Below, in pieces: positions 1 through 6,478 of a DNA stretch of 64,000 nucleotides. Below the pieces are notes generated by a model. That model made no database searches. It was not told the origin of the DNA and was given only the letters and a program-made list of their open reading frames with translations. The stretch's first letter is position 1. Each line of letters begins with the position of its first letter. The DNA comes from UM-FILTER-40-17 sp032251335. Lineage in GTDB: Bacteria > Bacteroidota > Bacteroidia > Flavobacteriales > Flavobacteriaceae. The DNA lies in NCBI GenBank assembly GCA_032251335.1, contig JAVVDW010000012.1:1-64000 (forward strand), in the 5' to 3' direction. The position numbers and the translations under genes were made by a program.

Positions 1-77
1 CCGGAAACATAATTTATTGCATACCCCGCCCTTTCCACATCTACGATGCCAAAGTTGGTTTCCATTTTCGCGGGCTT
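1..77. repeat. Contig-edge repeat, copy 1 (identical to 5312-5388)
   Basis: Bases 1-77 match 5312-5388 without a mismatch. The first difference is base 78 (t) against base 5389 (g). The match sits in the plug-encoding part of two paralogous genes. A perfect match of exactly 77 bases at a sequence edge is what a k=77 assembly graph leaves when a contig stops at a branching node. Confidence 0.85.
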
Positions 78-473
78 TTCCATAGGGGTTACACCCGGTT
101 CGGCGATCCTTCGATTTTCCACGGTAACTTCCTCCAATTCATTGACTTCCTTATACATATCTACATTGAGTATGTCGGTAACATCTTCAATCACGATCTC
201 AATATTTCTGAACCCAACATAGGAAAACCGAAGTGTTTCGCCTTTCTTGGATTCTACCTCATAAAAACCGCGTTCATCCGTAACCATCCCCCGTGAAGTA
301 TTCAGAACCTGAACGTTTACACCGGCAAAGGGTCTGTTCTCAAAACGGACGTAACCGGATATTTTTTGAAATTCTTTCAAGTTTCCTTGAGCATATACCC
401 CAAAAGATAAAAAAAACGTTGACAGCAGTAACGCAAGACATATTCCACAATTTGCCTGATATCGAGATGCCAT
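1..473 (-). CDS. TonB plug / carboxypeptidase-like domain protein, partial (N-terminal 157 residues)
   Basis: Reading the minus strand from the ATG at 471-473 gives a signal peptide (MASRYQANCGICLALLLSTF, ending near VYAQG), then a carboxypeptidase-regulatory-like domain with the usual GxVRFENRPFAGVNVQVLNT and DERGFYEV segments, then the run-in to a TonB-receptor plug (GVTPMEKPAKMETNFGIVDV). The gene leaves the window at base 1, so the rest of the plug and everything after it are missing. It is a paralogue of the protein at 4024-5760. The last 77 bases before the edge are identical to that gene, while the N-terminal part has diverged clearly. The 557-735 peptide gene lies just upstream on the same strand, with a terminator between them. 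Family assignment is firm; function is unknown. By analogy with its paralogue it probably continues into TPRs and lacks a barrel. Confidence 0.8.
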   Translation of the reverse strand, partial: MASRYQANCGICLALLLSTFFLSFGVYAQGNLKEFQKISGYVRFENRPFAGVNVQVLNTSRGMVTDERGFYEVESKKGETLRFSYVGFRNIEIVIEDVTDILNVDMYKEVNELEEVTVENRRIAEPGVTPMEKPAKMETNFGIVDVERAGYAINYVS

Positions 474-494
474 AGCTGATGGTTTTATTTTTGA

Positions 495-544
495 ATAAAA
501 TTAAAAAACAGGCTAACATTATTTGCTTTTACTATGTTAGCCTG
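495..544 (-). terminator. Rho-independent terminator after the first GG-leader peptide gene
   Basis: An 11-bp perfect inverted repeat, CAGGCTAACAT (509-519) and ATGTTAGCCTG (534-544), is followed on the minus strand by TTTTTTAATTTT. It starts 12 bases after the TAA at 557-559 that ends the cysteine-rich reading frame. The frame that continues directly from the leader runs into the stem (stop at 532), so the terminator position supports the cysteine-rich frame as the true 3' end. Confidence 0.8.
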
Positions 545-556
545 AAATTTTTTAAA

Positions 557-735
557 TTACTTACACTTGCAGGCTGATGCGCCGTCTCTGGTGAAGTTCG
601 GGTCGCCACAAACATCGCAAGTAAATACAGAACAACCTCTTGCAATGTTCCAGTTCCACCTTTAATTTTGGCGCTTTCAATTCGAGAAATTTTCTCCTTG
701 TTTAGGTTTAATTTCCCTTTAAATTCTTTTTTCAT
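557..735 (-). pseudogene. GG-leader, Cys-rich RiPP-like precursor peptide, frameshifted at the leader/core junction
   Basis: From the ATG at 733-735 the first frame reads MKKEFKGKLNLNKEKISRIE, then SAKIKGG. This is the leader style of Bacteroidetes class I lanthipeptide and GG-leader precursors: a Lys-rich start, KLNLNKExIS, and a double Gly. That frame then loses all cysteines. One frame over (-1 at about 658), the sequence reads WNWNIARGCSVFTCDVCGDP, then NFTRDGASACKCK and TAA at 557-559. This second part is a compact core-like segment with five Cys plus Ser and Thr, ending 12 bases before a strong terminator. In its own frame it has a stop just upstream, so it cannot start independently as written. 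Either one base is missing (assembly error or real mutation) or the gene needs a frameshift. No dehydratase, cyclase or peptidase-transporter gene is in the window. Calling it a lanthipeptide-like precursor is inference from the leader and core pattern. Confidence 0.65.
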
Positions 736-816
736 GATACAAAAATTTAAATGATTAATAAATGTTTTTTTAAGGCTTTTCGGCTTCCGCCTTTTTGTTT
801 TTTGATAATTATCAAT

Positions 817-880
817 AACAAAGTAAACATCCCAAGGGGACAAAAAATGGCCCTTTACTTTTTTAACAAAAATTTATACG
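817..880 (-). promoter_or_regulatory. Repeated upstream element, copy 1, with a TCCCC..GGGA inverted repeat
   Basis: These 64 bases recur with few changes at 3777-3840. On the minus strand the core is TTTTTTGTCCCCTTGGGATG followed by TTTACTTTGTT. The element covers the last codons of the HTH gene and the region upstream of the GG-leader peptide. In the second copy the arms are TCCCC-ACA-GGGG, so the hairpin or palindrome is kept while the loop changes. TTACTTTG is one mismatch from the TAnnTTTG promoter motif, but no -33 element at normal spacing was found. An operator or promoter for the peptide gene is the best guess. Confidence 0.5.
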
Positions 881-1055
881 TTTTTCGGCAGTAGTTTATA
901 GTATGGCCTTGTTCCTTCAGGTCTGCAATCATACGCTTGACGGTTCTTCTGCTGCAATTGAATTTTTGTGCGATTTGATTGAGCGACAAAACACATCCCT
1001 TTTCAATGAGTTCTAGTAAATAGGTAGTTTTCTCTTGTCTTTCTTTGTAAGTCAT
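855..1055 (-). CDS. Small HTH transcriptional regulator (66 aa)
   Basis: This is a 66-residue protein made of little more than one winged-helix / HTH_11-type domain. The helix-turn-helix is visible as SLNQIAQKFNCSRRTVKRMI (residues about 24-43), followed by a basic tail. DeoR- and HTH_11-type regulators use this arrangement at their N-terminus, but here there is no effector domain. The start is the ATG at 1053-1055. It lies 119 bases upstream of the GG-leader peptide on the same strand, and its last codons are inside the 64-bp repeated element. A five-codon relic of its C-terminus (FLLKK and stop) survives at 3816-3833 upstream of the second peptide, so the regulator was once part of both cassettes. 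It may control the peptide gene; this is inferred from position only. Confidence 0.7.
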   Translation of the reverse strand: MTYKERQEKTTYLLELIEKGCVLSLNQIAQKFNCSRRTVKRMIADLKEQGHTINYCRKTYKFLLKK

Positions 1056-1246
1056 GGCTTATAATTTACGGTTAAAAAAAGGGGCAGTAAACATTTTAAA
1101 AGTCTAGAAAAATGTTAATGCCTTACAATCCGTAAAAAAATACTACGTTATTACAACTCAGATATAGTCTTTGAAGTCGGGTTGGCGGTAGTGGGGGAAG
1201 CTCTTAGTTATATTACTCAAATAAATTTTATATTTTGTTGAATTAA

Positions 1247-3334
1247 CTAAAAAACGAGTTTTAAAAAATTGAAGTTCACATTGGGCTGACTGATTGTAAC
1301 CACTTTGGTTTCGAAGGTTTCATCAGGTGTGCCGAAATTCTTAAAAATTTGAATTTTAAAATACACCGGTGTTGACGTTTCTTCAAGCAGTTTGAGATTG
1401 GCCAACCAAAGCCCTTTGGGGGAGCCTTCCTCAATGACCGATTCTATCGTGTAGTAATTGTTCTTCATGTTTTCGATATATTGCTCCGAGTCTTTGGTAT
1501 ATCCGATGTTGATGTAATTGTTTGCCGGATCGACAAATTGAAGTTCAAAGGCTGTGTCATATTGGCTCCATTCAAGGACAATACGAATGGGGACCGAGAC
1601 GCCGTTTTTGGTGAAGCCCGGCGTATTGCCATCGTTGTACAGAGCTTTATCTTTACTGACCGAACTGTTCAGGCTGTTCATCAATTGTTTTTTCAAAGCA
1701 TAACTGTCCCAGGTTTTGTTGTTGCGGATGGATAGGTACCGATTGAACGCTTCTTTGTAATTCTTGTTTAAATATTGAATGTTTGCGATGTTGAGCAACG
1801 ATTGAGATTGGTCTGGGTGAATTTCTTTGATTTTCTCATAAACCTTCAAAGCCGATTCATAATCATTCGCTTCCTCAAGCACATAAGCCATGGCGTTCAA
1901 TGCAGAGAGATTGTCCCCAAACAGTTCGGCGACATTGCTCAATATGTCAAAAGCAAGGGTAGAATTTTTAGCTTTAAAAACTTTGTAAACATTGATGTAA
2001 AAATCCGTTGAATTGCCGAATAATTCCCTGTAAGTCAAATACTTTTCATAGCGGATTTCTTCGCTTTCCAAAACTTGCAAATCGGACAGATAAAACGGTG
2101 TTTCTGCTTCGTATTCCACAAATTCGGGCGCTTTTTTCTTTGATTTTTTGGATTGCCCGTTTGGGTTGTTAAAAGAATTGGTCTTGGTCGTGATCAGGAT
2201 GACACCGTTGCCTCCTTCACTGCCATAACGGTTCGTGGCGGCCAAACCTCTCAGAACCGTAATTTCGGCAATGTTCGCGGGGTCTAAGTGTCTTGTGTCT
2301 GTAATAGTTTCCGCTACTCCAAAAGTAAACGAACCTTCATTTGTGCGTTGTTGCGGCACACCGTCAATGACAATCAGCGGGCTGCTCGACAAATTGATTG
2401 ATTTGATTCCTCGGATCACTACCCGGCTCATATCGGGTCCGTTGTCAACAGCCGCGTTCATACCGGCAACTTTTCCTGCCAGGGCTGAACTTATGTTGGT
2501 TTCCACGGCTGAGATGTCATCTGCTTTTATCGTGGTCACGGCATAGCCTATTTTTTCTTTGTTTTCCTGCCCATAACCCGTGGTGACCGTTTCTTCATTT
2601 CTCTTTTTTTCGGTCACCGTCACTTCTTTTAGCGAGATGGTGCCTTTTTCGAGCAGCAGGTCAACCTGGGTATCATCGGCCAGCCTGATGGCCTTTTCCT
2701 GGCTTCCCACATGGCTAAAAACCAAGATGTCGCCTTTTTTCGCGGCAATCCTGTAAAACCCGCTTGAGTCGGTCGCTACGCCTCTTTCTGTGTCTTTCAG
2801 GCGGATCGAAACGCCCTCAACCGGGCCTTTTTCGGAATAGACAAAACCTTTGTATTCGACAACGCTGTTTTCGGTTATATTTTTTGGTTTTTCTGTCAGG
2901 TTGACCCAGATTAGATTGGTGTTTTTTGGCAAGCCGGAAGCCTGCCAAGTTTCGCCTGCATCCGAAAAAACAAGGGTAGGGCCAGAAAAATTTTCTTGTT
3001 TCATCCAACCGAAAGAAGTCGCGCCGTCATAAATTGAATGGATAAGCTCCTGCGAAATTTCTTCCCAATCCGAATTTGCAATTTGATAGGTCTTGCGAAA
3101 GGTTTCCCGGTAGTTAAATTTAATCAAAGTAACGTTTCCCTGCCGGAATTTTGAAAAGTAATCGTTTAAATACGTCAATTCTGCCTGTATATTCCTGTTT
3201 GACATCGATTGTGAAACATCCCAAAGAAGGGTTGCCTCTGCGGGGTTCGCCCCGTCTGAAGTTTTGTCTTGGCTGTACAAATCACTAAAACCGCAAATAA
3301 AAATTATGATTAAAACTATTTTTAAATGATTCAT
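1247..3334 (-). CDS. Secreted vWA-like / carboxypeptidase-like / TonB plug / TPR / DUF2135-like protein (no barrel)
   Basis: 695 residues. Signal peptide at 1-22 (ending SDLYSQ). Then a von Willebrand A-like region (about 33-160) with a metal-site motif D39-V-S41-Q-S43. Then a carboxypeptidase-regulatory-like domain (about 163-235; GVATDSSGFYRI) and a TonB-receptor plug (about 250-390; RVVIRGIKSINLSSSPLIVI, EITVLRGLAATNRYGSEGGN). Then TPR-like helices (about 470-575) and a C-terminal beta domain (RIVLEWSQYDTAFELQFVDP) resembling DUF2135. No outer-membrane barrel follows the plug, so this is not a transporter of the usual kind. The GG-leader peptide gene 3463-3612 is 128 bases upstream on the same strand with no clear terminator between, so the two may be co-transcribed. 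A role as a periplasmic or surface partner of the peptide is inference. Confidence 0.8.
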   Translation of the reverse strand: MNHLKIVLIIIFICGFSDLYSQDKTSDGANPAEATLLWDVSQSMSNRNIQAELTYLNDYFSKFRQGNVTLIKFNYRETFRKTYQIANSDWEEISQELIHSIYDGATSFGWMKQENFSGPTLVFSDAGETWQASGLPKNTNLIWVNLTEKPKNITENSVVEYKGFVYSEKGPVEGVSIRLKDTERGVATDSSGFYRIAAKKGDILVFSHVGSQEKAIRLADDTQVDLLLEKGTISLKEVTVTEKKRNEETVTTGYGQENKEKIGYAVTTIKADDISAVETNISSALAGKVAGMNAAVDNGPDMSRVVIRGIKSINLSSSPLIVIDGVPQQRTNEGSFTFGVAETITDTRHLDPANIAEITVLRGLAATNRYGSEGGNGVILITTKTNSFNNPNGQSKKSKKKAPEFVEYEAETPFYLSDLQVLESEEIRYEKYLTYRELFGNSTDFYINVYKVFKAKNSTLAFDILSNVAELFGDNLSALNAMAYVLEEANDYESALKVYEKIKEIHPDQSQSLLNIANIQYLNKNYKEAFNRYLSIRNNKTWDSYALKKQLMNSLNSSVSKDKALYNDGNTPGFTKNGVSVPIRIVLEWSQYDTAFELQFVDPANNYINIGYTKDSEQYIENMKNNYYTIESVIEEGSPKGLWLANLKLLEETSTPVYFKIQIFKNFGTPDETFETKVVTISQPNVNFNFLKLVF

Positions 3335-3462
3335 ATCTATCGATTTAGTGTATCAAAAAAGTAATTAAAATTAAACAAAAAAACCCGTTAGAAAGAAAAA
3401 TTTTATCTCTTTTGTGTGAATTATCTATTGGGTTATCACCAGATAGCAATTAACAATTGATA

Positions 3463-3612
3463 TTATTTAATCCCTATGCAACGACAGCCATCAGCTACTG
3501 ACCCCGATGGGCACCAAACCGTACCATCAGGCAGGCAATAACCTCCTCTAACTGTCTTTTGAGCAGTTTTAGACAAAATTTCAAATCTGTCTAAATTTAG
3601 ATTTCGTAACAT
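3463..3612 (-). CDS. GG-leader, Cys-containing precursor-like peptide (49 aa), second copy
   Basis: An intact 49-codon gene below the usual length cut-off. ATG at 3610-3612, TAA at 3463-3465. The leader MLRNLNLDRFEILSKTAQKT continues VRGG (Gly-Gly at 23-24). The remaining 25 residues, YCLPDGTVWCPSGSVADGCR then CIGIK, contain four Cys (26, 34, 43, 45) with Ser and Thr. The N-L-D-x-F-x-x-L leader and the GG processing site match Bacteroidetes GG-leader precursor peptides. It sits 128 bases upstream of the plug/TPR gene 1247-3334 and downstream of the second copy of the 64-bp element, the same arrangement as peptide 1. No maturation enzymes are seen. Translation as a real gene is inferred from the repeated context and leader pattern; the core sequence is not shared with peptide 1. 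Confidence 0.6.
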   Translation of the reverse strand: MLRNLNLDRFEILSKTAQKTVRGGYCLPDGTVWCPSGSVADGCRCIGIK

Positions 3613-4023
3613 AATTAAAAGATTTAAGTTTATTTTTCCCAATCGTTTAGAGACATTCGGGTTTCTGTCTATCCTTGCAAGAATATTTTTAGCGACCTAT
3701 ACTATGAGGCCGGGTTTTTAGTTGGTCAGTAAAACCTCCCAACTTTTCTTTTTCAACATATTTATAACTTATCGCCAACAAAGTAAACACCCCTGTGGGG
3801 ACAAAAAATTACCCTTTACTTTTTTAACAAAAATTAAACGTTCATAAAGCGATCCTAAAGGCTTCTTCTCTAACCTCTAATGATTTTTTAAGCAGCAAAA
3901 AAAATGTGATTTTGAATATAAAATAGATTTTTTTAATTGAAGGGGAAATGGGCTACGCGACAGGAAATATTGAAAACTTCTTTAAAGATTCTGTTTATCC
4001 GAACGATTTTGAATGTTTAAAGG
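3613..4023. other. 411-bp intergenic region with cassette remnants
   Basis: The stretch between the second peptide and the 4024-5760 gene carries no complete gene. It holds the second copy of the 64-bp element (3777-3840) and, within it, the final FLLKK-stop codons of a lost HTH gene (3816-3833, minus strand; an in-frame stop precedes them). The rest (3841-4023) is AT-rich with no recognised feature. Confidence 0.6.
3777..3840 (-). repeat. Repeated upstream element, copy 2, with a TCCCC-ACA-GGGG palindrome
   Basis: Near-copy of 817-880 with two single-base indels and a handful of substitutions. The flanking AAAGGG..TTTTTTGTCCCC and TGTTTACTTTGTT blocks are conserved. It includes the relic C-terminal codons of an HTH gene like 855-1055. 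It lies about 165 bases upstream of the ATG of the second GG-leader peptide. Confidence 0.65.
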
Positions 4024-5760
4024 CTACTTGTTAGATGCCAGGCTCGTTTGTGATACCTTTATTAAATTAAACTTCATGCCGGTTTGCAAAAGCCGGAAGG
4101 TTAGTGTTTCTTGTCTTTGGGTGGCACTGCCCCAATTGTAAAAGGTGGTCATTTTTAGATAAGTTGGATCGTACTTTCCGTTGCCGTGGTAGGTAAGGTT
4201 TACCTGCCAATTGCCCTGTAGGCTTTCTATAAAAAACGATTCGGTGCTGTAGCCTTGTTTCTTCTCTGCTATCAGCAAGGGGTTATTGTCGCGGTAAGTG
4301 TGGTTAAAGCTAAAGACCTGACGGTTGGGGTTTACAAATTCCAGTTCAAACTCTGCATCAGCCACATTCCACTCAAAAACCAAACGCAGGTCTTGTTGCA
4401 CTTCTTTTACATCAAACTTTTCCATACGTGCCTTGTGTGGAAGCTCGTGGCGGTGCAAGGTAAAGAGGTTTTGCATTTCATCAAAAACCACCTTGTCTAT
4501 ACCTGCTTCGGTAAGTTTCCCTGTTTTGTTCAGATATTGCATATAGGTTTTCCAAGCTTGCCGGTAGCCATTCGTTTCGACAAGGCCGTTGGCCAAATCG
4601 CGGTACGATTGGGCATAGTCAGGGCGCAACGCCAAGAGTTTTCTGTAGATGGGCAAGGACTGTTCGTATTGTCCCTCCGTTTGCAGCAAATACGCCAGCG
4701 ATTTGAGCACTTCCGGGTTATCGGCATGGCGGTCCCGAACAGTTTCCGTGATTTTTTTGGCGTATGTGTTTGCACCAAATTCTTGATACAGCTTTTGCGT
4801 CACGGCCAAGCCATAATAGGCATCGGCCTTGAGGTTGTCGCCCGATTCGGTATAGGCATGATAGATGTGTTCGGCGGTGACCAGGGAATCTAAGCTCTTT
4901 AGATAAAAAGGTTCATATTCGGTGTATTGGTTGTAAGGAAGGGCATCGTTTTGGTAGTAATCCTTGTTAGTATAATTATCTGTCTTTTTTGTGTTATGGT
5001 TGGAGTTGCTTTTAATGTCTCCCAGTTTTGTTTTAACTACAATAACGCCGCCGGCACCTAAAGTTCCGTATTTTACTGTACCGGCTAAGCCTTGGATGAC
5101 ATAAACTTCTTTGACATCAGATACATTAATAAGAGGTGGATTATCGGTGTAAATTACCCCGTCAATTTCCCAGATAGCCGAATTATCCAAGTTGATGGAA
5201 TTTTTCCCTCTAAGAACAACTTTAGGTGGGATATCATCAATAAGCTTGTAATTAGGAATTTTACCCACTAGTGCTCTATGAACAAACTCATGTGCATAAT
5301 TTAATTTCTCACCGGAAACATAATTTATTGCATACCCCGCCCTTTCCACATCTACGATGCCAAAGTTGGTTTCCATTTTCGCGGGCTTGCCCATAGGAGT
5401 TACACCCGGTTCAGTGGCTCTTTCTTTTTGCACGGTTACTTCCTCAAGATTGTTTACTGCTTCGTACAGGCTGATGTTGAGGGTTTGGTTCATCTCGTCC
5501 ACCACTACTTCCACGGTTTGATAGCCAACAAAGCTAAAGCGCAATATTTGTCCGCTATGTGCCTGAATTTGGTAGCGGCCTTGAGCATCGGTCACCGTGC
5601 CTGTGGGAGTGTCAAGCACCCGTACATTTACCCCCGCCAAGGGTTTACCCAGAGTGGTGACCTGCCCGGAGAGGTTTTGTTGGGCAAAAGCCGGTCGCAG
5701 CCACAATACAAAGACGGGCAACACAAAAAAGAGGAGCGGTATGCGTTTAGGTAAACCCAT
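4024..5760 (-). CDS. Secreted carboxypeptidase-like / TonB plug / TPR / DUF2135-like protein
   Basis: 578 residues. Signal peptide at 1-26 (ending LRPAFAQ). Carboxypeptidase-regulatory-like domain (about 30-108; VTDAQGRYQIQAHSGQILRF). Plug domain (about 125-250; PKVVLRGKNSINLDNSAIWE, YVIQGLAGTVKYGTLGAGGV). Four or so TPR-like repeats (about 290-430), then a C-terminal DUF2135-like beta domain (RLVFEWNVADAEFELEFVNP). As in 1247-3334, no beta-barrel follows the plug, but this one has no vWA-like region. The gene is mosaic: about 4960-5390 (plug) is visibly AT-richer than the parts on either side, and 5312-5388 is identical to the partial paralogue at 1-77, which suggests gene conversion. No GG-leader peptide was found in the 143 bases upstream. 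Confidence 0.8.
   Translation of the reverse strand: MGLPKRIPLLFFVLPVFVLWLRPAFAQQNLSGQVTTLGKPLAGVNVRVLDTPTGTVTDAQGRYQIQAHSGQILRFSFVGYQTVEVVVDEMNQTLNISLYEAVNNLEEVTVQKERATEPGVTPMGKPAKMETNFGIVDVERAGYAINYVSGEKLNYAHEFVHRALVGKIPNYKLIDDIPPKVVLRGKNSINLDNSAIWEIDGVIYTDNPPLINVSDVKEVYVIQGLAGTVKYGTLGAGGVIVVKTKLGDIKSNSNHNTKKTDNYTNKDYYQNDALPYNQYTEYEPFYLKSLDSLVTAEHIYHAYTESGDNLKADAYYGLAVTQKLYQEFGANTYAKKITETVRDRHADNPEVLKSLAYLLQTEGQYEQSLPIYRKLLALRPDYAQSYRDLANGLVETNGYRQAWKTYMQYLNKTGKLTEAGIDKVVFDEMQNLFTLHRHELPHKARMEKFDVKEVQQDLRLVFEWNVADAEFELEFVNPNRQVFSFNHTYRDNNPLLIAEKKQGYSTESFFIESLQGNWQVNLTYHGNGKYDPTYLKMTTFYNWGSATQRQETLTFRLLQTGMKFNLIKVSQTSLASNK
5312..5388. repeat. 77-bp repeat, copy 2 (identical to 1-77)
   Basis: Exact copy of the first 77 bases of the window, inside the plug-encoding part of 4024-5760. 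Beyond base 5388 the two genes differ at once and diverge further towards their N-termini. Confidence 0.85.
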
Positions 5761-5903
5761 AAGATGAGATTTGAGCCAATACGAGTAACAAAAACCGGGC
5801 TAAAAAGTTAGGGTTTAGTCGCGTATAAAACAGATTGCTTTCGTCGTTAAACAAGGGCTTATCTTTTTTTTGCGTAATGGTCTTGGGGAATTCGATACGT
5901 ACA

Positions 5904-6107
5904 TTAAATCATACTTGATTTTAACCCACTAAAAATGAATGCAATTAGGACTGTAAATGAGATTAAGCCTACCAGACCATACAAAGCTTTAATATAAACG
6001 GAGGAAATAGTCTGATTTTTAATGAGCGCATACAAACCAACAGGAAAGCAAAAAAACAATAACATTTCCACTAAACTTCTAGCATCGTACCATTTATCTG
6101 TTGCCAT
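5904..6107 (-). CDS. Small membrane protein (67 aa), unknown
   Basis: 67 residues with two hydrophobic segments: about 12-26 (VEMLLFFCFPVGLYAL) and about 42-60 (LYGLVGLISFTVLIAFIFSG). They are joined by a short polar turn, so it should be an inner-membrane hairpin. The ATG at 6105-6107 has an A-rich upstream region. I do not recognise a family beyond a general resemblance to short flavobacterial membrane proteins with an FPVGLYALIK-like motif. It stands alone between the accessory cassette region and tyrS. Confidence 0.55.
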   Translation of the reverse strand: MATDKWYDARSLVEMLLFFCFPVGLYALIKNQTISSVYIKALYGLVGLISFTVLIAFIFSGLKSSMI

Positions 6108-6449
6108 AATTGTATGATTTAATGAATTATAAAGATAAATAAAATTTACAAAGGGTTGAAGAAATTTTTTATAGCCCGCTCCCTCGCCAAATCTTTAGGT
6201 CCAGCGTAGCTAAATCGAAGATTCAGCGTAGCTAATCCTTTCGCGTGGTTAACCCGATTTCTATCGTAAAGACCTCACAGGTTTTAAATACCTGTGAGGT
6301 CTTGTAATTGAAAACCTGTAAGGTCTCAGTTACATGGGTCAGCTACAAGAATTCGTAAGCCTGGTTTCAAAAAACCCTCCCGCTTTCTTTTTCCAATCCC
6401 TTACTTTGTCATTTCCGCGCTCAATGCTTCCAAAATCTTTCAATTATGG
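6108..6449. other. Intergenic region with repeats upstream of tyrS
   Basis: No gene is seen. It holds a short direct repeat (AGCGTAGCTAA near 6202 and again near 6224), the dispersed inverted repeat at 6268-6303 and a degenerate half-copy (AAAACCTGTAAGGTCTC, from about 6310). Confidence 0.6.
6268..6303. repeat. Dispersed inverted repeat (CCTCACAGGT family), copy 1
   Basis: AAAGACCTCACAGGTTTT and its near-complement AAATACCTGTGAGGTCTT form a hairpin. Related copies lie at 58720-58755, 59605-59641 and 60233-60265, all between genes. A REP-like or small non-autonomous element is the likely nature. Confidence 0.7.
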
Positions 6450-6457
6450 TATCTTTG
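6450..6457 (+). promoter_or_regulatory. Candidate -7 promoter motif of tyrS
   Basis: TATCTTTG matches the Bacteroidetes -7 consensus TAnnTTTG and lies 21 bases before the tyrS ATG. No clear -33 TTTG partner was seen. Confidence 0.55.
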
Positions 6458-6478
6458 CCGACAGTATTTTAAGTAGCA

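Noticed and set aside
532..843. 103-residue open frame covering the first GG-leader peptide
   Set aside because: Its start lies 36 codons before the leader ATG and its end runs into the terminator stem; the peptide start at 735 and the shifted stop at 557 fit better.
5761..5903. Third GG-leader peptide upstream of 4024-5760
   Set aside because: The only small frame there has no leader pattern and no Gly-Gly site.
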